Of a DNA stretch of 64,000 bases, positions 8,941-17,849 are shown piece after piece. Below the pieces are notes generated by a model. The model ran no database searches and was not told the origin of the DNA. It saw only the letters and a list, made by a program, of their open reading frames with translations. Each line of letters begins with the position of its first letter. Within the stretch, counting starts at the first letter, position 1. Origin of the DNA: Bacteroides uniformis (GTDB lineage Bacteria > Bacteroidota > Bacteroidia > Bacteroidales > Bacteroidaceae); the NCBI RefSeq assembly GCF_025147485.1, contig NZ_CP102263.1:2679501-2743500 (forward strand). The letters run 5' to 3'. Both the position numbers and the translations under genes were made by a program.

Positions 8941-10056
8941 TCAGTCCTTCCGTGTCAAGGTAATCTTCTTGCTAGCTTCACGTTTGTTGGCATCCACTAC
9001 TTTGATATACCTTTGAGTGGTGGTGATACTCTTGTGTGCCATGATGCTCTGTATGGTGCGGATGTCCGTTCCGGCAGCTGCTTGTAGCGTTGCAAATGTT
9101 CTACGATACGAGTGAAATGTTATGTTCTTGGTAATTCCGGCAGAACGAATCCACTCTTTCATTGGGATTTGCGTCCAACTACGCATAAGTCCCTTGAATA
9201 CCAAACCTTTCTTTTCAGAATTATAGCCTATCAATCCCAATGCTTCTTCACTAATAGGAATGATATCTTCCGCTTTGTTTTTTTGTGTAATGATATGTAC
9301 GCATTTCCCTCCGGCTGAGTAGTCTACAATATCTTCCCAGCATAGTGCGAGTATATCACTGATACGTAAACTGGTCATACATGAAAACAGCGATGCTATT
9401 TTCAGAATGGGCTTCTTGCACGGTGTTTCAGCCAACTTGTACAGTTCATCTACAGACAGATACTCCTTGACTACATCCTCTGTTTCAATCTTATCCAAAA
9501 AATCATTGACATTGGTCTTTATCATTCCATTGCGGTAGAGTATTTTCAGGAATCCCCTGAAGGTAGACCAGTATCCCGATGCGGAGTTTCGTGTTATGCG
9601 TCCTTTGCGTCTCAGTTTTTTAGCTGTGAGCAGATACTCCCGAAACTTGTTGCAAAGGTCTATGTCAATCTCTTCAAAAGTACATTTACCATGTACGAAG
9701 TTGTTGAAATGCAGATAGACAAACTCCCATTTCTGGTCATGCTTACGGAGTTGCTTGCGATAATGCTCCAAGAAGTCTGCCTTGAGTTTGTACTTGTCAA
9801 AGAAGTCATACCGTTCATTGACAACTGACTCGAACCTGCGGCAACGGATGGCTTCGGCTTTCTCGGTCATTACCTCGTTGAAATTCTGTTCTCGTTTGTT
9901 TCTCGGATTGGCATAGACATAGATGCCAAGCGATTCATGACGGATAACTTTCATAGTCTCTTTGTCTCGATACCCAGGATAATAATCTAGATAGAAAGAC
10001 ATCATTCTACCTTTTAACGGACGTGTTCTCAACGTTACTGTTTTACATTCATGCAT
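8941..10056 (-). CDS. Tyrosine recombinase/integrase of the mobile element
   Basis: A 371-residue site-specific recombinase that should integrate and excise the element. It has an N-terminal arm-binding-like domain (about 1-85), a SAM-like core-binding domain (about 86-185) and a catalytic domain (about 195-360). The catalytic set is visible: R231 in SLRISDILALCW, H315-x-x-R318 in HSYRRTFATL, H341 in MAHKS and nucleophile Y350 in QRYIKV. K259 is a candidate for the beta-hairpin lysine. It is separated from mnmE by one regulatory gene, consistent with an attachment site at the mnmE 3' end. Confidence 0.9.
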   Translation of the reverse strand: MHECKTVTLRTRPLKGRMMSFYLDYYPGYRDKETMKVIRHESLGIYVYANPRNKREQNFNEVMTEKAEAIRCRRFESVVNERYDFFDKYKLKADFLEHYRKQLRKHDQKWEFVYLHFNNFVHGKCTFEEIDIDLCNKFREYLLTAKKLRRKGRITRNSASGYWSTFRGFLKILYRNGMIKTNVNDFLDKIETEDVVKEYLSVDELYKLAETPCKKPILKIASLFSCMTSLRISDILALCWEDIVDYSAGGKCVHIITQKNKAEDIIPISEEALGLIGYNSEKKGLVFKGLMRSWTQIPMKEWIRSAGITKNITFHSYRRTFATLQAAAGTDIRTIQSIMAHKSITTTQRYIKVVDANKREASKKITLTRKD

Positions 10057-10173
10057 ACTAATATATTTTTATGGTTATTATTAATTCGCTGGCAAAACTC
10101 TGTAATGTAATCATGCAGATTATCTACAGCAGAGATTAATTTTTGAATAATTAATGGATAGCGACAAATTAGA

Positions 10174-11052
10174 TTATTTGTGAACACCCATAACCCTGTC
10201 AAACTCTACTTTTAGGAATCGGACGAACCGTCCGTTCTTCTCGCGATTGATCTGATGGAATTGCAGAATTCCGTAAACAGAGTCGCGGGAGAGTTTGAAT
10301 TTTTCCATAGCCTCCTTGACGGTATAGTATTCCGCTTTGCTCTCCTGTTCTGAACTCTTCGAGAGGTCGAAGTGGAGCTTTGAGTAGAATATCTGCCCAT
10401 GTTCCTTCTTGGATGGGATATTGTTCCGATACACCTGCGAACGGATGGCGACGCGTGTCATACCGTATTTTTCCTGAATATCTTCCGGTGTGTACCATTC
10501 GGTCAAGTCGGAATCCACCTCGTATTTGGCAAAGGCAGCATCGATATGTTTCTTGCTATAATAGTTGAATTGGCGTATTCGTACCTTCGGAACTTTGTGC
10601 TGCCGTGTATAAGTCCACACCCATTTGGCGTTGACCTTATATTTCTCTGCAATTTCTTCAGCAGTGTAATACTCAGTGATGTCGAAGTCCTCTTTAGGCA
10701 TGATGCGCTCATACGGTTTGGTTTTCATCATTAGTTCGATGTCAGCACGACGAATGAGCGACTTCTTACCACTGATGCGTGAAGCCCGAAGTTTGGATTC
10801 CTTTACCAATTTATATATGTATTGTCTGGTTACGCCCATCAACTTTGCTGCTTGGGCAAAAGAGAAGAAATCCTGTCCCTCGGCGGCTTGTCGAGGTTGT
10901 AGCAACTCTTGCGAGCGTTTCAACTGCCGCTTGCGTTCCCGGATGCGTTCTTTGTAGCCAAGATTGGAACACTGATGGCTACAATAGCAGGTCGTTGTCT
11001 TTTGAGCTATAAATGGCTTTCCACACCATTGACAAATCTTTCTTACTTCCAT
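10174..11052 (-). CDS. Zinc-ribbon protein with four tandem helix-turn-helix repeats
   Basis: A 292-residue putative DNA-binding protein. The N-terminus carries a Cys cluster CQWCGKPF...CYCSHQC (residues 8-28), probably a zinc ribbon. Four excisionase-like HTH units follow: about 62-110 (FSFAQAAKLMGVTRQYIYKL), 127-175 (YTAEEIAEKYKVNAKWVW), 186-230 (YTPEDIQEKYGMTRVAIR) and 241-288 (YTVKEAMEKFKLSRDSVY). Each HTH is followed by a short wing. It is the outermost gene at the element's right end. Direct repeats upstream at 11102-11141 could be its targets. Likely roles are recombination directionality or control of the element; neither is shown. Confidence 0.75.
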   Translation of the reverse strand: MEVRKICQWCGKPFIAQKTTTCYCSHQCSNLGYKERIRERKRQLKRSQELLQPRQAAEGQDFFSFAQAAKLMGVTRQYIYKLVKESKLRASRISGKKSLIRRADIELMMKTKPYERIMPKEDFDITEYYTAEEIAEKYKVNAKWVWTYTRQHKVPKVRIRQFNYYSKKHIDAAFAKYEVDSDLTEWYTPEDIQEKYGMTRVAIRSQVYRNNIPSKKEHGQIFYSKLHFDLSKSSEQESKAEYYTVKEAMEKFKLSRDSVYGILQFHQINREKNGRFVRFLKVEFDRVMGVHK

Positions 11053-11101
11053 ATTTTCCTCGTTTATATTGGGGATAATTTCTCCTTATTTCTCCCGGAT
11101 T

Positions 11102-11141
11102 TTGTCAACACATGTAAACCATTGTCAACACACGTCAACTA
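11102..11141. repeat. Tandem 20-bp direct repeat at the element's right end
   Basis: Two abutting copies of 20 bp, TTGTCAACACATGTAAACCA and TTGTCAACACACGTCAACTA, match at 17 of 20 positions. They lie 50 bases upstream of the four-HTH gene and about 180 bases from mnmE. Candidates are integrase arm sites or operators of the HTH protein. Confidence 0.6.
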
Positions 11142-11257
11142 ATGCGTCATTGTGACATTCGGGCTAACCGTGAATTTGTGTCGCGGTAGAAATATGATAG
11201 AAAAATATGGATAAAAACCGTTACTACCAAATAAGGATTAGAAAGTGTTAAAATAGA

Positions 11258-11280
11258 AAAGCCGCTGAAATACAGCGACT
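11258..11280 (-). terminator. Terminator downstream of mnmE
   Basis: A short stem (CGCTG/CAGCG with GC extension, loop AAATA) is followed on the minus strand by TTTTCTATTTT. It would end the mnmE transcript. If the element junction is at the mnmE stop codon, this terminator belongs to the element. Confidence 0.5.
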
Positions 11281-11323
11281 TTATTCTAAATGGTTATAAT
11301 TGGTTATGGCAGTTTCTAAGCCA

Positions 11324-12718
11324 TCATTTGCCGATGCAAAAATGTTCGAAAATATTCCCAAGTACCATATCGTTCGTAACTTCCCCTGCAATATCGCTTA
11401 GATGGAAAATGCATTCGCGGATATCTTGTGAAACAAAATCTCCGGATAGATTTTCTGCTAATCCTTGTTGGACCCGGTGGATGGCTTCCAAGGCATGGGT
11501 CAAAGCCTCGTAGTGGCGTATATTCGTGACAATGACATCGTTTTGGGTAACCGTGGGCAGGTTAGCGGCAGAGATTAGCATTTGCTGAAGCTTGTCGAGG
11601 TTGGTACGTCCTTTGGCAGAGATGGAGATGCATTGCACATTAGTAGCGGCCACGGTGAAACTGGAGTTGGGGATGGTTGAGGCATCTTGCACCAAATCGG
11701 TCTTGTTGAATACGAGAATGAGCCGTTTCCCTTCGCAACGGGGAAGTATCTGGGTAGTTAGTTGTGGTATCCGTGAGACGGCATTCGTGGCATCAACTAT
11801 CCAGAGCACGATTTCCGCCTGCTCCAATTTCTGGAAGGTTCGCTCAATTCCTAGGTTCTCGATGGTGTCGTTCGTTTCGCGTATGCCTGCCGTATCAATA
11901 AATCGGAAAGTTATCCCACCAAGATTGACTGTGTCTTCTATCACATCGCGGGTTGTCCCGTGTATGTCGCTTACAATGGCTCGTTCCTCGTTTAGTAGTG
12001 CATTCAACAGGGTGGATTTACCAGCGTTCGTTTCGCCGATGATGGCTACGGGCACGCCGTTCTTGATGGCATTGCCTACACTGAAGGATTGTACTAAACG
12101 GGAAATTACCTGCTCTATGCCGTCTGCTAGGAGACATAGCTCGGAGCGGTCGGCAAATTCCAGTTCTTCGTGGTCGCTGAAGTCCAGCTCCAGTTCTATG
12201 AGTGATGTGAAGTGCAGCAATTGGTCGCGTAGTGAGGCCAGCTCTTTACTGAACCCACCGCGCATTTGGCTCATGGCGAGGCGGTGAGTGGCGGCAGAGG
12301 TGGAGGCGATGAGGTCGGCCACGGCTTCGGCCTGGCTTAGGTCCATTTTGCCGCCCAAGAAGGCCCGTTGCGTGTACTCACCGGGAGCGGCCAGGCGGCA
12401 ACCATTGCCGATGAGCAATTGCAACACCTTCTGAAGAATATAGCTCGAACCGTGGCACATGATTTCCGTGCTATCCTCGCCCGTGTACGAGTGGGGGGCA
12501 CGGAATAAGCTTACAAGTACTTCGTCTATGATGTTTTCTTCTTCATGGATATGACCGAAGGTAAGTGTGTATGGCTTGGCATCCTTCAGCTTCTTCCCCT
12601 TCCGGGCAGGGGTAAATATGCGGGATGTTATCTCTATGGCATCCGGTCCGGAGACACGGATGCATCCTATGGCTCCCCCTTGGGCGGTGGCTATGGCACA
12701 AATGGTATCTTGGTTCAT
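11324..12718 (-). CDS. mnmE: tRNA modification GTPase MnmE
   Basis: MnmE works with MnmG to install the 5-carboxymethylaminomethyl group on U34 of certain tRNAs, using GTP hydrolysis and a folate cofactor. The 464-residue protein has an N-terminal folate-binding domain, a G domain and a helical domain. The G domain shows a P-loop GETNAGKST (about 216-224), DTAG and NKTD. The protein ends in the universal FCIGK, whose Cys is catalytic. The start is ATG at 12718 (MNQDTICAIA): a longer frame to 12745 exists, but the promoter at 12743-12750 would leave it untranscribed. The intact 3' end abuts the mobile element. Confidence 0.95.
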   Translation of the reverse strand: MNQDTICAIATAQGGAIGCIRVSGPDAIEITSRIFTPARKGKKLKDAKPYTLTFGHIHEEENIIDEVLVSLFRAPHSYTGEDSTEIMCHGSSYILQKVLQLLIGNGCRLAAPGEYTQRAFLGGKMDLSQAEAVADLIASTSAATHRLAMSQMRGGFSKELASLRDQLLHFTSLIELELDFSDHEELEFADRSELCLLADGIEQVISRLVQSFSVGNAIKNGVPVAIIGETNAGKSTLLNALLNEERAIVSDIHGTTRDVIEDTVNLGGITFRFIDTAGIRETNDTIENLGIERTFQKLEQAEIVLWIVDATNAVSRIPQLTTQILPRCEGKRLILVFNKTDLVQDASTIPNSSFTVAATNVQCISISAKGRTNLDKLQQMLISAANLPTVTQNDVIVTNIRHYEALTHALEAIHRVQQGLAENLSGDFVSQDIRECIFHLSDIAGEVTNDMVLGNIFEHFCIGK

Positions 12719-12742
12719 TTTATCCGGCTTATTTTTATTCAG

Positions 12743-12750
12743 CAAAGATA
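12743..12750 (-). promoter_or_regulatory. mnmE promoter -7 element
   Basis: TATCTTTG on the minus strand, 25 bases before the ATG. It fixes the mnmE start at 12718. Confidence 0.6.
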
Positions 12751-12803
12751 ATGGTTTCTTTACAAAAAAGAGAGATGGTGATTCAACTTATGGGCTTTTA
12801 TCG

Positions 12804-12811
12804 TAACTTTG
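12804..12811 (+). promoter_or_regulatory. Promoter -7 element reading into a gene relic
   Basis: TAACTTTG on the plus strand is divergent from the mnmE promoter and points at the response-regulator relic that follows. No intact plus-strand gene lies behind it. Confidence 0.45.
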
Positions 12812-12841
12812 TGCAAATCGATAATGGATAGATGCTTATAA

Positions 12842-13003
12842 AGCCTAATCCGCCTCTGTGCCCATTGTGGGTATAGCAGGACATTGCTACACTATACAGA
12901 CCAGCAACGGGCACGTCAGGCAGGATGTGATGAAGTCATTACTAAACCCTACTCCTAGGATTGGCTGAAGGAAAGGGAGGAGCATTTCTTGAAGGATACT
13001 TAG
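12842..13003 (+). pseudogene. Relic of a response-regulator receiver domain
   Basis: The plus-strand frame from 12842 reads the end of a receiver domain: residues RARQAGCDEVITKPYS match the AGCDxxxxKP signature around the conserved lysine and proline. A TAG at 12956 interrupts it. The frame then continues with the expected terminal helix (DWLKEREEHFL) to a stop at 13001, overlapping the 3' end of the uridine phosphorylase gene by a few bases. The N-terminal receiver half and any kinase or output domain are missing. It looks like the decayed tail of a hybrid two-component gene. The assignment rests on one short motif. Confidence 0.5.
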
Positions 13004-13878
13004 ATACGGTCGAGTACTGTTTTGATAAGAGTATCTATCGTATTCTTGTATCCCGTGTTAGCTTCTTTTATCAGGCGGTTGGCAATGACCATGCATACCG
13101 TCATGGCCTTGTGCCCCATCAGACGGCTCAAGCCTGCCAGGGCAGAACTTTCCATCTCGAAGTTGGTAATACGGTAGCCGTTGTATTCAAATTTTTCAAT
13201 CTTCTCATTCTGATGTGGGTCGGCAAGCGGCACGCGTAACTCGCGTCCTTGAGGTCCGAAGAAGCCCCCGGCGGCAATCGTTACGCCACGTACCATGTCG
13301 TTTTGTGCGATGCGGTCTATCAGTTCAGTGCTTGCATCAATGACGTAGAGGGCAGGGGCACACATGTTGCCGGACCATCCCATATGGTTGAGGAAGGCAC
13401 GCTCCATGGGCAGGTCGCACACGGAGTTGCGTCCGGCATAGAAGTTGAGCAGCCCATCGAAACCAATGGACTTTTCAGAACATACGAATGTGCCTACCGG
13501 AGTGTAGGGTTGCAAGCCGCCGCAGGTGCCGATACGTACCAGCTCAAGGCTACGCAGATGGGGCTTTTCTTCGCGCGTCTCGAAATCGATGTTTGCCAGG
13601 GCATCCAGTTCGTTCATCACGATATCGATGTTGTCACATCCGATACCGGTGGAAACCACCGTAATACGTTTCCCCTGGTAAGTACCGGTGATAGTCTTGA
13701 ACTCGCGGCTTTCCACTTCACATTCCTTGTTCTCGAAATGGGAGGCAACCAGTGCCACCCGTCCGGGGTCGCCTACCAAGATGACTTTGTCTGCCAGCCA
13801 TTCGGGCTTTACGTGAAGATGAAATACAGAACCGTCTTCATTGATGATCAGTTCGGAAGAGGCGAAATATTTCTTCAT
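13000..13878 (-). CDS. udp: Uridine phosphorylase-family nucleoside phosphorylase
   Basis: A 292-residue PNP/UDP-family enzyme that should cleave uridine with phosphate to uracil and ribose-1-phosphate in pyrimidine salvage. Signatures are GDPGR near residue 37-41 (phosphate binding), the RIGTCGGL segment near 115-122 and NFEMESSAL near 238-246 (ribose-binding Glu). Purine specificity cannot be fully excluded from sequence alone. It is a single gene between a terminator (13912-13954) and the relic downstream. Confidence 0.8.
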   Translation of the reverse strand: MKKYFASSELIINEDGSVFHLHVKPEWLADKVILVGDPGRVALVASHFENKECEVESREFKTITGTYQGKRITVVSTGIGCDNIDIVMNELDALANIDFETREEKPHLRSLELVRIGTCGGLQPYTPVGTFVCSEKSIGFDGLLNFYAGRNSVCDLPMERAFLNHMGWSGNMCAPALYVIDASTELIDRIAQNDMVRGVTIAAGGFFGPQGRELRVPLADPHQNEKIEKFEYNGYRITNFEMESSALAGLSRLMGHKAMTVCMVIANRLIKEANTGYKNTIDTLIKTVLDRI

Positions 13879-13911
13879 ATGCTTGAGGCTTTAATCTTTT
13901 GTTTATAAATA

Positions 13912-13954
13912 GAAACGCCGGGAACCGATTCTTGTTCACCGGTTCCGGCGTTTC
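13912..13954 (-). terminator. Terminator of the TPR-NfeD-FloA operon
   Basis: The stem GAAACGCCGG.AACCG pairs with CGGTT.CCGGCGTTTC across an internal loop and is followed on the minus strand by TATTTAT. It lies 17 bases beyond the floA stop. Confidence 0.75.
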
Positions 13955-13971
13955 GTCAGTTACTTTCCGGG

Positions 13972-14973
13972 TTATTTACTCAACGGCTGGCTGGTATTGC
14001 CCGTCGTCGGTTTGGCAATGTTTTCGCGCATGGAAGTGTCGGCTTCTATATTCTTCATCCGGTAATAGTCCATGATACCCAGATTGCCGTTGCGGAATGC
14101 TTCGGCCATGGCCTTGGGTACTTCCGCTTCTGCCTCGATAACTTTGGCACGGGCTTCCTGGGCCTTTGCCTTCATTTCCTGCTCTGTGGCTACGGCCATG
14201 GCGCGGCGTTCCTCTGCCTTGGCTTGAGCAATGTTCTTGTCGGCATTGGCTTGGTCTATCTGCAGGGCGGCACCGATATTCTTACCTATGTCAATATCAG
14301 CAATGTCAATGGACAGAATTTCGAATGCTGTTCCGGCATCCAACCCCTTGCGCAATACCAGTTTGGAGATAGAATCCGGATTCTCCAATACAGACTTATG
14401 ATTCTCTGACGAACCGATGGAAGACACAATACCCTCGCCTACACGGGCCAGAATCGTGTCTTCTCCGGCACCGCCCACCAATTGGCGGATATTGGCGCGC
14501 ACCGTTACACGGGCCTTGGCAATCAGCTGGATACCGTCTTTGGCAACAGCTGTCACGGGAGGGGTGTCAATTACTTTGGGGTTAACGGACATCTGTACGG
14601 CTTCGAATACGTCACGGCCGGCAAGGTCGATGGCGGTTGCCATCTGGAACGGCAGCTCGATATTGGCTTTAGAGGCGGATACCAGTGCGTGTACCACCCG
14701 CTCTACGTGACCTCCGGCAAGGTAGTGCGCTTCCAGTTCGTCGCGCGTGATGTTTTGCAATCCTGCTTTATGAGCTTCAATCATGCCGGGCACAATGATA
14801 TAAGGAGGGACATTACGGATGCGCATCAGGAAAAGTTGTACCAGCGAGATGTTTACTCCCGATACTTTGGCAGACAGCCACAAGAAGAACGGTACATAAT
14901 GGAAGAAAAGTACCAGGAAAATAATGCCTCCTATAATGAGGAAGGCGGTTAAATACATTGTGCTTGGATCCAT
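13972..14973 (-). CDS. floA: Flotillin-like protein FloA
   Basis: A 333-residue membrane scaffold that organises functional membrane microdomains. An N-terminal hydrophobic segment (about residues 8-30) is followed by a PHB/SPFH-like domain and the repetitive Ala/Glu-rich region typical of flotillins (about 235-295, [20 protein letters not shown]). Length and sequence fit the bacterial FloA family (formerly UPF0365). The NfeD-family gene lies 51 bases upstream on the same strand, the usual floA/nfeD pairing. Confidence 0.92.
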   Translation of the reverse strand: MDPSTMYLTAFLIIGGIIFLVLFFHYVPFFLWLSAKVSGVNISLVQLFLMRIRNVPPYIIVPGMIEAHKAGLQNITRDELEAHYLAGGHVERVVHALVSASKANIELPFQMATAIDLAGRDVFEAVQMSVNPKVIDTPPVTAVAKDGIQLIAKARVTVRANIRQLVGGAGEDTILARVGEGIVSSIGSSENHKSVLENPDSISKLVLRKGLDAGTAFEILSIDIADIDIGKNIGAALQIDQANADKNIAQAKAEERRAMAVATEQEMKAKAQEARAKVIEAEAEVPKAMAEAFRNGNLGIMDYYRMKNIEADTSMRENIAKPTTGNTSQPLSK

Positions 14974-15024
14974 GAGATTAAATATTAATTGTTAGTTATA
15001 AATAATAGGTTGATTTCAGAAATT

Positions 15025-15495
15025 TCACTGCTTGAGCCGTTCCACTAAGAGGACTCCGTCGGCAATACGGTCTACGATAATCGGAGTCTTTTCGTTCAGG
15101 AAGCCGTCTGATGACTTTACTTCCACGATGTCTCCGTTGATTTCGGCATAGCCGATAAGAGCCAGGCGGGTAGTGGTTACGCCTATATCGCCTACCTTGA
15201 CTTTTTCCTCGGCACTACGGTCTACTTTGGAGGTGATGTTTTTTTTCAATGCAATTTTGTCGAGTGTCTTGGAGCGCATGAACCATACCAACGAGCCGAT
15301 ACAAGCCAGGGCAGATATGATAAGCGTAATGACACCTGCCGTGGTGCCCATATAGGCAAAGGCATAGTAGTTGGCAAAGATGATGCAACCTCCTGCCAGA
15401 AAACCGGCAACGCTGATGCCCGGAATTACGAATAATTCCACTAAGAACAAGATTACTGCTCCTATAATCAATGAGGCGATAATGAGTATATCCAT
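15025..15495 (-). CDS. NfeD-family membrane protein
   Basis: A 156-residue short NfeD protein: three or four N-terminal transmembrane segments (about 5-25, 28-48, 50-70) followed by a C-terminal OB-fold (about 95-155, VGDIGVTTTRLALIGYAEIN). It lacks the N-terminal serine-protease domain of long NfeD forms. It partners flotillins, and floA follows it. The stop of the upstream TPR gene is 8 bases before its start, so the three are one transcript. Confidence 0.88.
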   Translation of the reverse strand: MDILIIASLIIGAVILFLVELFVIPGISVAGFLAGGCIIFANYYAFAYMGTTAGVITLIISALACIGSLVWFMRSKTLDKIALKKNITSKVDRSAEEKVKVGDIGVTTTRLALIGYAEINGDIVEVKSSDGFLNEKTPIIVDRIADGVLLVERLKQ

Positions 15496-15503
15496 AGTTG
15501 TCT

Positions 15504-16934
15504 TTATTTGGTGGCTTGTTTTTCCAGGTTGCGCACTTGAATGGCAGTTTGCTCCATCTCAGTGGACAATTGCCGTACACGTTGCTCCAGGTCGAGGATG
15601 GCGGCGGACATCTTGTCCTTTTCCTGCTTGTTGGCTCGGGAGTATTCCGAACGCATATCTTCCAGTTTCTCCTGCAGTTGTTTGTAGCTCTGCTCCAGCT
15701 GATTGTATTTGCCATACGAGGCTTTGGCCTGCGGGGAGCGGAAATCGTCCAGCTGGTAGTAGGTGGAGTGGTCGTCAATGATGAATTGGAAATCATGCTT
15801 CTTGGTGGTCTGCGGCTTTGCGTTGGCAGCAGTCCGAAGTCTTTCTTGGGCGGCCTCTACCGCATCGGTGTCCGTCCATGTGTCCTTGATAGAGTGAAGT
15901 TGCGCCAATGATATCATCTTGTCCGGGTCCATCCCTTCGTAGTTGTACACTTGCTTGGATGAGTTGGGAATGAATACATAGATGCACACTTTGCCTTCCG
16001 GCTGGTAGCGGTCGGAGGCAAACCATCCCAAGTCGTTGAATTCGTCGATGACGTACATATAGTCGTTGTAGGGCGAATTGAACGGCATGCCCACATTTTC
16101 CGGCATCAGATAGGAGTCGGTATTCGTATTGTAACGGGTGACGAAAATATCATATCCTCCCATCGAGCCAGGGCCATCCGAAGCATAGTAGATAGTGATA
16201 CCGTCCGTAAGTACATAGGGATAGTCTGCATTCATGGCCTCGTTGATGCTTCCGGGCAACAAGCTGCCATCACTCCATTTGTCCAGCAACTTGTTGCGCG
16301 AAAGGATACTGAGGGTGCTGTCCGGTTGCATTTCGCTATAATATAGCTTATTGCCCAGCTCCGTTTCGTATACCGTTCCGCCTTCCTTACCGGAATCATT
16401 GAAGTAGGTGTCGTACATGAACAGCTTGCCCGATTCGGGGCTGATTTTGTATGCATCCAGGAATTTTTCCTTGTCTACCACAAAGCTGTCGATGAAGCAG
16501 ACCTCTTCCACGCCTTTCAGCATGCGCAAGTTGGATTTGCTTTTTTCCAATAATTGTTCGGCCTCTTCGGTGGAGCGTTTTCTCTTTCTCAGGTCGGAAA
16601 TGTAGGTCTCATAAGTCTCGATGGCTTCTTCGAACCGATATAAATCATTGTATGCCCGGGCCAAATAGAGTTGCCCGCTGGGGACGCGTCTCTTGACGGC
16701 GCTTTCCAGGTGTTTCAAGGCTTCTGCGGGTTCGCCGGTTTCCAGGCAACATACACCGTACCATAGGTTGTAATTTCCATTGCCAGGTTGTGTCTTGACG
16801 AGTTTCTTGAAAGTGGGCTTGGCTTCTTCGTATTCTCCCTTCTCGTACAAGGCTTTGGCTTCTGCCAGGCTTTGTGCGGAAATTGTTATGCTCAAAAGGC
16901 CGAATAGAAAGAAAAGGATATATTTTTTATTCAT
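15504..16934 (-). CDS. Secreted TPR / PD40 beta-propeller protein
   Basis: A 476-residue exported protein. It has a signal peptide (about 1-20, FFLFGLLSITISAQS), TPR-like repeats (about 21-130), a PD40/WD40-like segment (about 175-330, including YYASDGPGSMGGYDIFV) and a C-terminal coiled coil (about 410-470). The same TPR-plus-propeller layout occurs in Bacteroidetes envelope proteins of the OmpA-associated type, though no OmpA domain is present. It is first in the operon with nfeD and floA, so a role in the envelope or membrane microdomains is inferred. Confidence 0.75.
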   Translation of the reverse strand: MNKKYILFFLFGLLSITISAQSLAEAKALYEKGEYEEAKPTFKKLVKTQPGNGNYNLWYGVCCLETGEPAEALKHLESAVKRRVPSGQLYLARAYNDLYRFEEAIETYETYISDLRKRKRSTEEAEQLLEKSKSNLRMLKGVEEVCFIDSFVVDKEKFLDAYKISPESGKLFMYDTYFNDSGKEGGTVYETELGNKLYYSEMQPDSTLSILSRNKLLDKWSDGSLLPGSINEAMNADYPYVLTDGITIYYASDGPGSMGGYDIFVTRYNTNTDSYLMPENVGMPFNSPYNDYMYVIDEFNDLGWFASDRYQPEGKVCIYVFIPNSSKQVYNYEGMDPDKMISLAQLHSIKDTWTDTDAVEAAQERLRTAANAKPQTTKKHDFQFIIDDHSTYYQLDDFRSPQAKASYGKYNQLEQSYKQLQEKLEDMRSEYSRANKQEKDKMSAAILDLEQRVRQLSTEMEQTAIQVRNLEKQATK

Positions 16935-16962
16935 ATTGATACATGCTGATTGTTCAGAAGGT

Positions 16963-16970
16963 CAAAAATA
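16963..16970 (-). promoter_or_regulatory. Promoter of the TPR-NfeD-FloA operon
   Basis: TATTTTTG on the minus strand, 29 bases before the ATG. Confidence 0.5.
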
Positions 16971-17043
16971 CAAATTTATCGTGAATAAAGCTGGTTTCCG
17001 TAATTCTATTTTGTTAATTCTTCTTTAAATCGTTCTTTTGCCT

Positions 17044-17051
17044 TACTTTTG
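17044..17051 (+). promoter_or_regulatory. ttcA promoter -7 element
   Basis: TACTTTTG on the plus strand followed by GCAACC, about 49 bases before the ttcA start. It is divergent from the TPR-operon promoter. Confidence 0.55.
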
Positions 17052-17069
17052 CAACCGGAAGAGCTATAA

Positions 17070-17094
17070 TTCATAACTTATAACTCATAACTCG
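17070..17094. repeat. Heptamer microsatellite before ttcA
   Basis: TAACTTA, TAACTCA and TAACTCG follow one another in register, preceded by TTCA. The array ends 5 bases before the ttcA ATG. Confidence 0.7.
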
Positions 17095-17099
17095 TATCA

Positions 17100-17849
17100 A
17101 TGGCACGATTTACTGAAGAAGAAAAGATGTTGCGCCGCATAGACAAGCGGTTTAGCAAAGGTGTGGTGGAATATGGGCTGATAGAGGACGGCGATAAGAT
17201 TCTTATCGGGCTTTCGGGAGGCAAGGACTCTTTGGCGCTGGTGGAATTGTTGGCACGGCGTGCCCGTGTCTATAAACCCCGTTTTTCCGTTGTCGCCGTA
17301 CATGTAGTGATGAAGAATATACCTTATCAAAGCGATGTGGACTATCTGAGGGAGTACGTAGAGTCGTGGGGAGTGCCTTTTGTTCTCTTTGAAACGGAGT
17401 TTGATGCCACGACAGATACCCGCAAGTCTCCTTGTTTTCTTTGCTCTTGGAATAGGCGGAAGGCATTGTTTACCGTAGCCAAGGAGCAGGGATGCAATAA
17501 AATCGCGTTAGGCCATCACATGGATGATATTCTGGAGACCTTGCTGATGAATATCACCTATCAGGGAGCGTTCAGCTCTATGCCCCCCCGGCTGGTAATG
17601 AAGAAGTTTGATATGACGATTATCCGTCCGATGTGTCTGGTACATGAGGCGGATTTGATGGAGTTGGCGCAAGTGAGGGGGTATCGTAAGCAGGTGAAGA
17701 ATTGTCCGTATGAGTCACAATCCAGTCGTAGTGCAATGAAAGGCATTCTGAAACAGTTGGAGGAAATGAATCCTGAGGCACGCTATAGTCTATGGGGGAG
17801 TATGACGAATGTGCAAGAGGAATTGCTGCCTGCAATCATTAATCATTAA
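17100..17849 (+). CDS. ttcA: tRNA 2-thiocytidine synthetase TtcA family
   Basis: A 249-residue PP-loop ATPase of the TtcA/TilS-like group, which thiolates C32 of tRNA with an iron-sulfur cluster. The PP-loop SGGKDS is at about residues 39-44. A CFLC motif (about 117-120) and a later Cys (NCPYES, about 201) fit the cluster ligands. GHHMDD (about 142-147) is the second nucleotide-binding motif. Its last four codons and stop fall inside a heptamer repeat array that continues to the next start codon. Confidence 0.85.
   Translation: MARFTEEEKMLRRIDKRFSKGVVEYGLIEDGDKILIGLSGGKDSLALVELLARRARVYKPRFSVVAVHVVMKNIPYQSDVDYLREYVESWGVPFVLFETEFDATTDTRKSPCFLCSWNRRKALFTVAKEQGCNKIALGHHMDDILETLLMNITYQGAFSSMPPRLVMKKFDMTIIRPMCLVHEADLMELAQVRGYRKQVKNCPYESQSSRSAMKGILKQLEEMNPEARYSLWGSMTNVQEELLPAIINH

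Noticed and set aside
12719..12745. Longer MnmE N-terminus
   Set aside because: The extra nine codons overlap the promoter -7 element and lie before the expected transcript start.
14166..14952. Plus-strand open frames opposite floA
   Set aside because: These are shadows of the floA codon pattern; they show no family motif and no start context.
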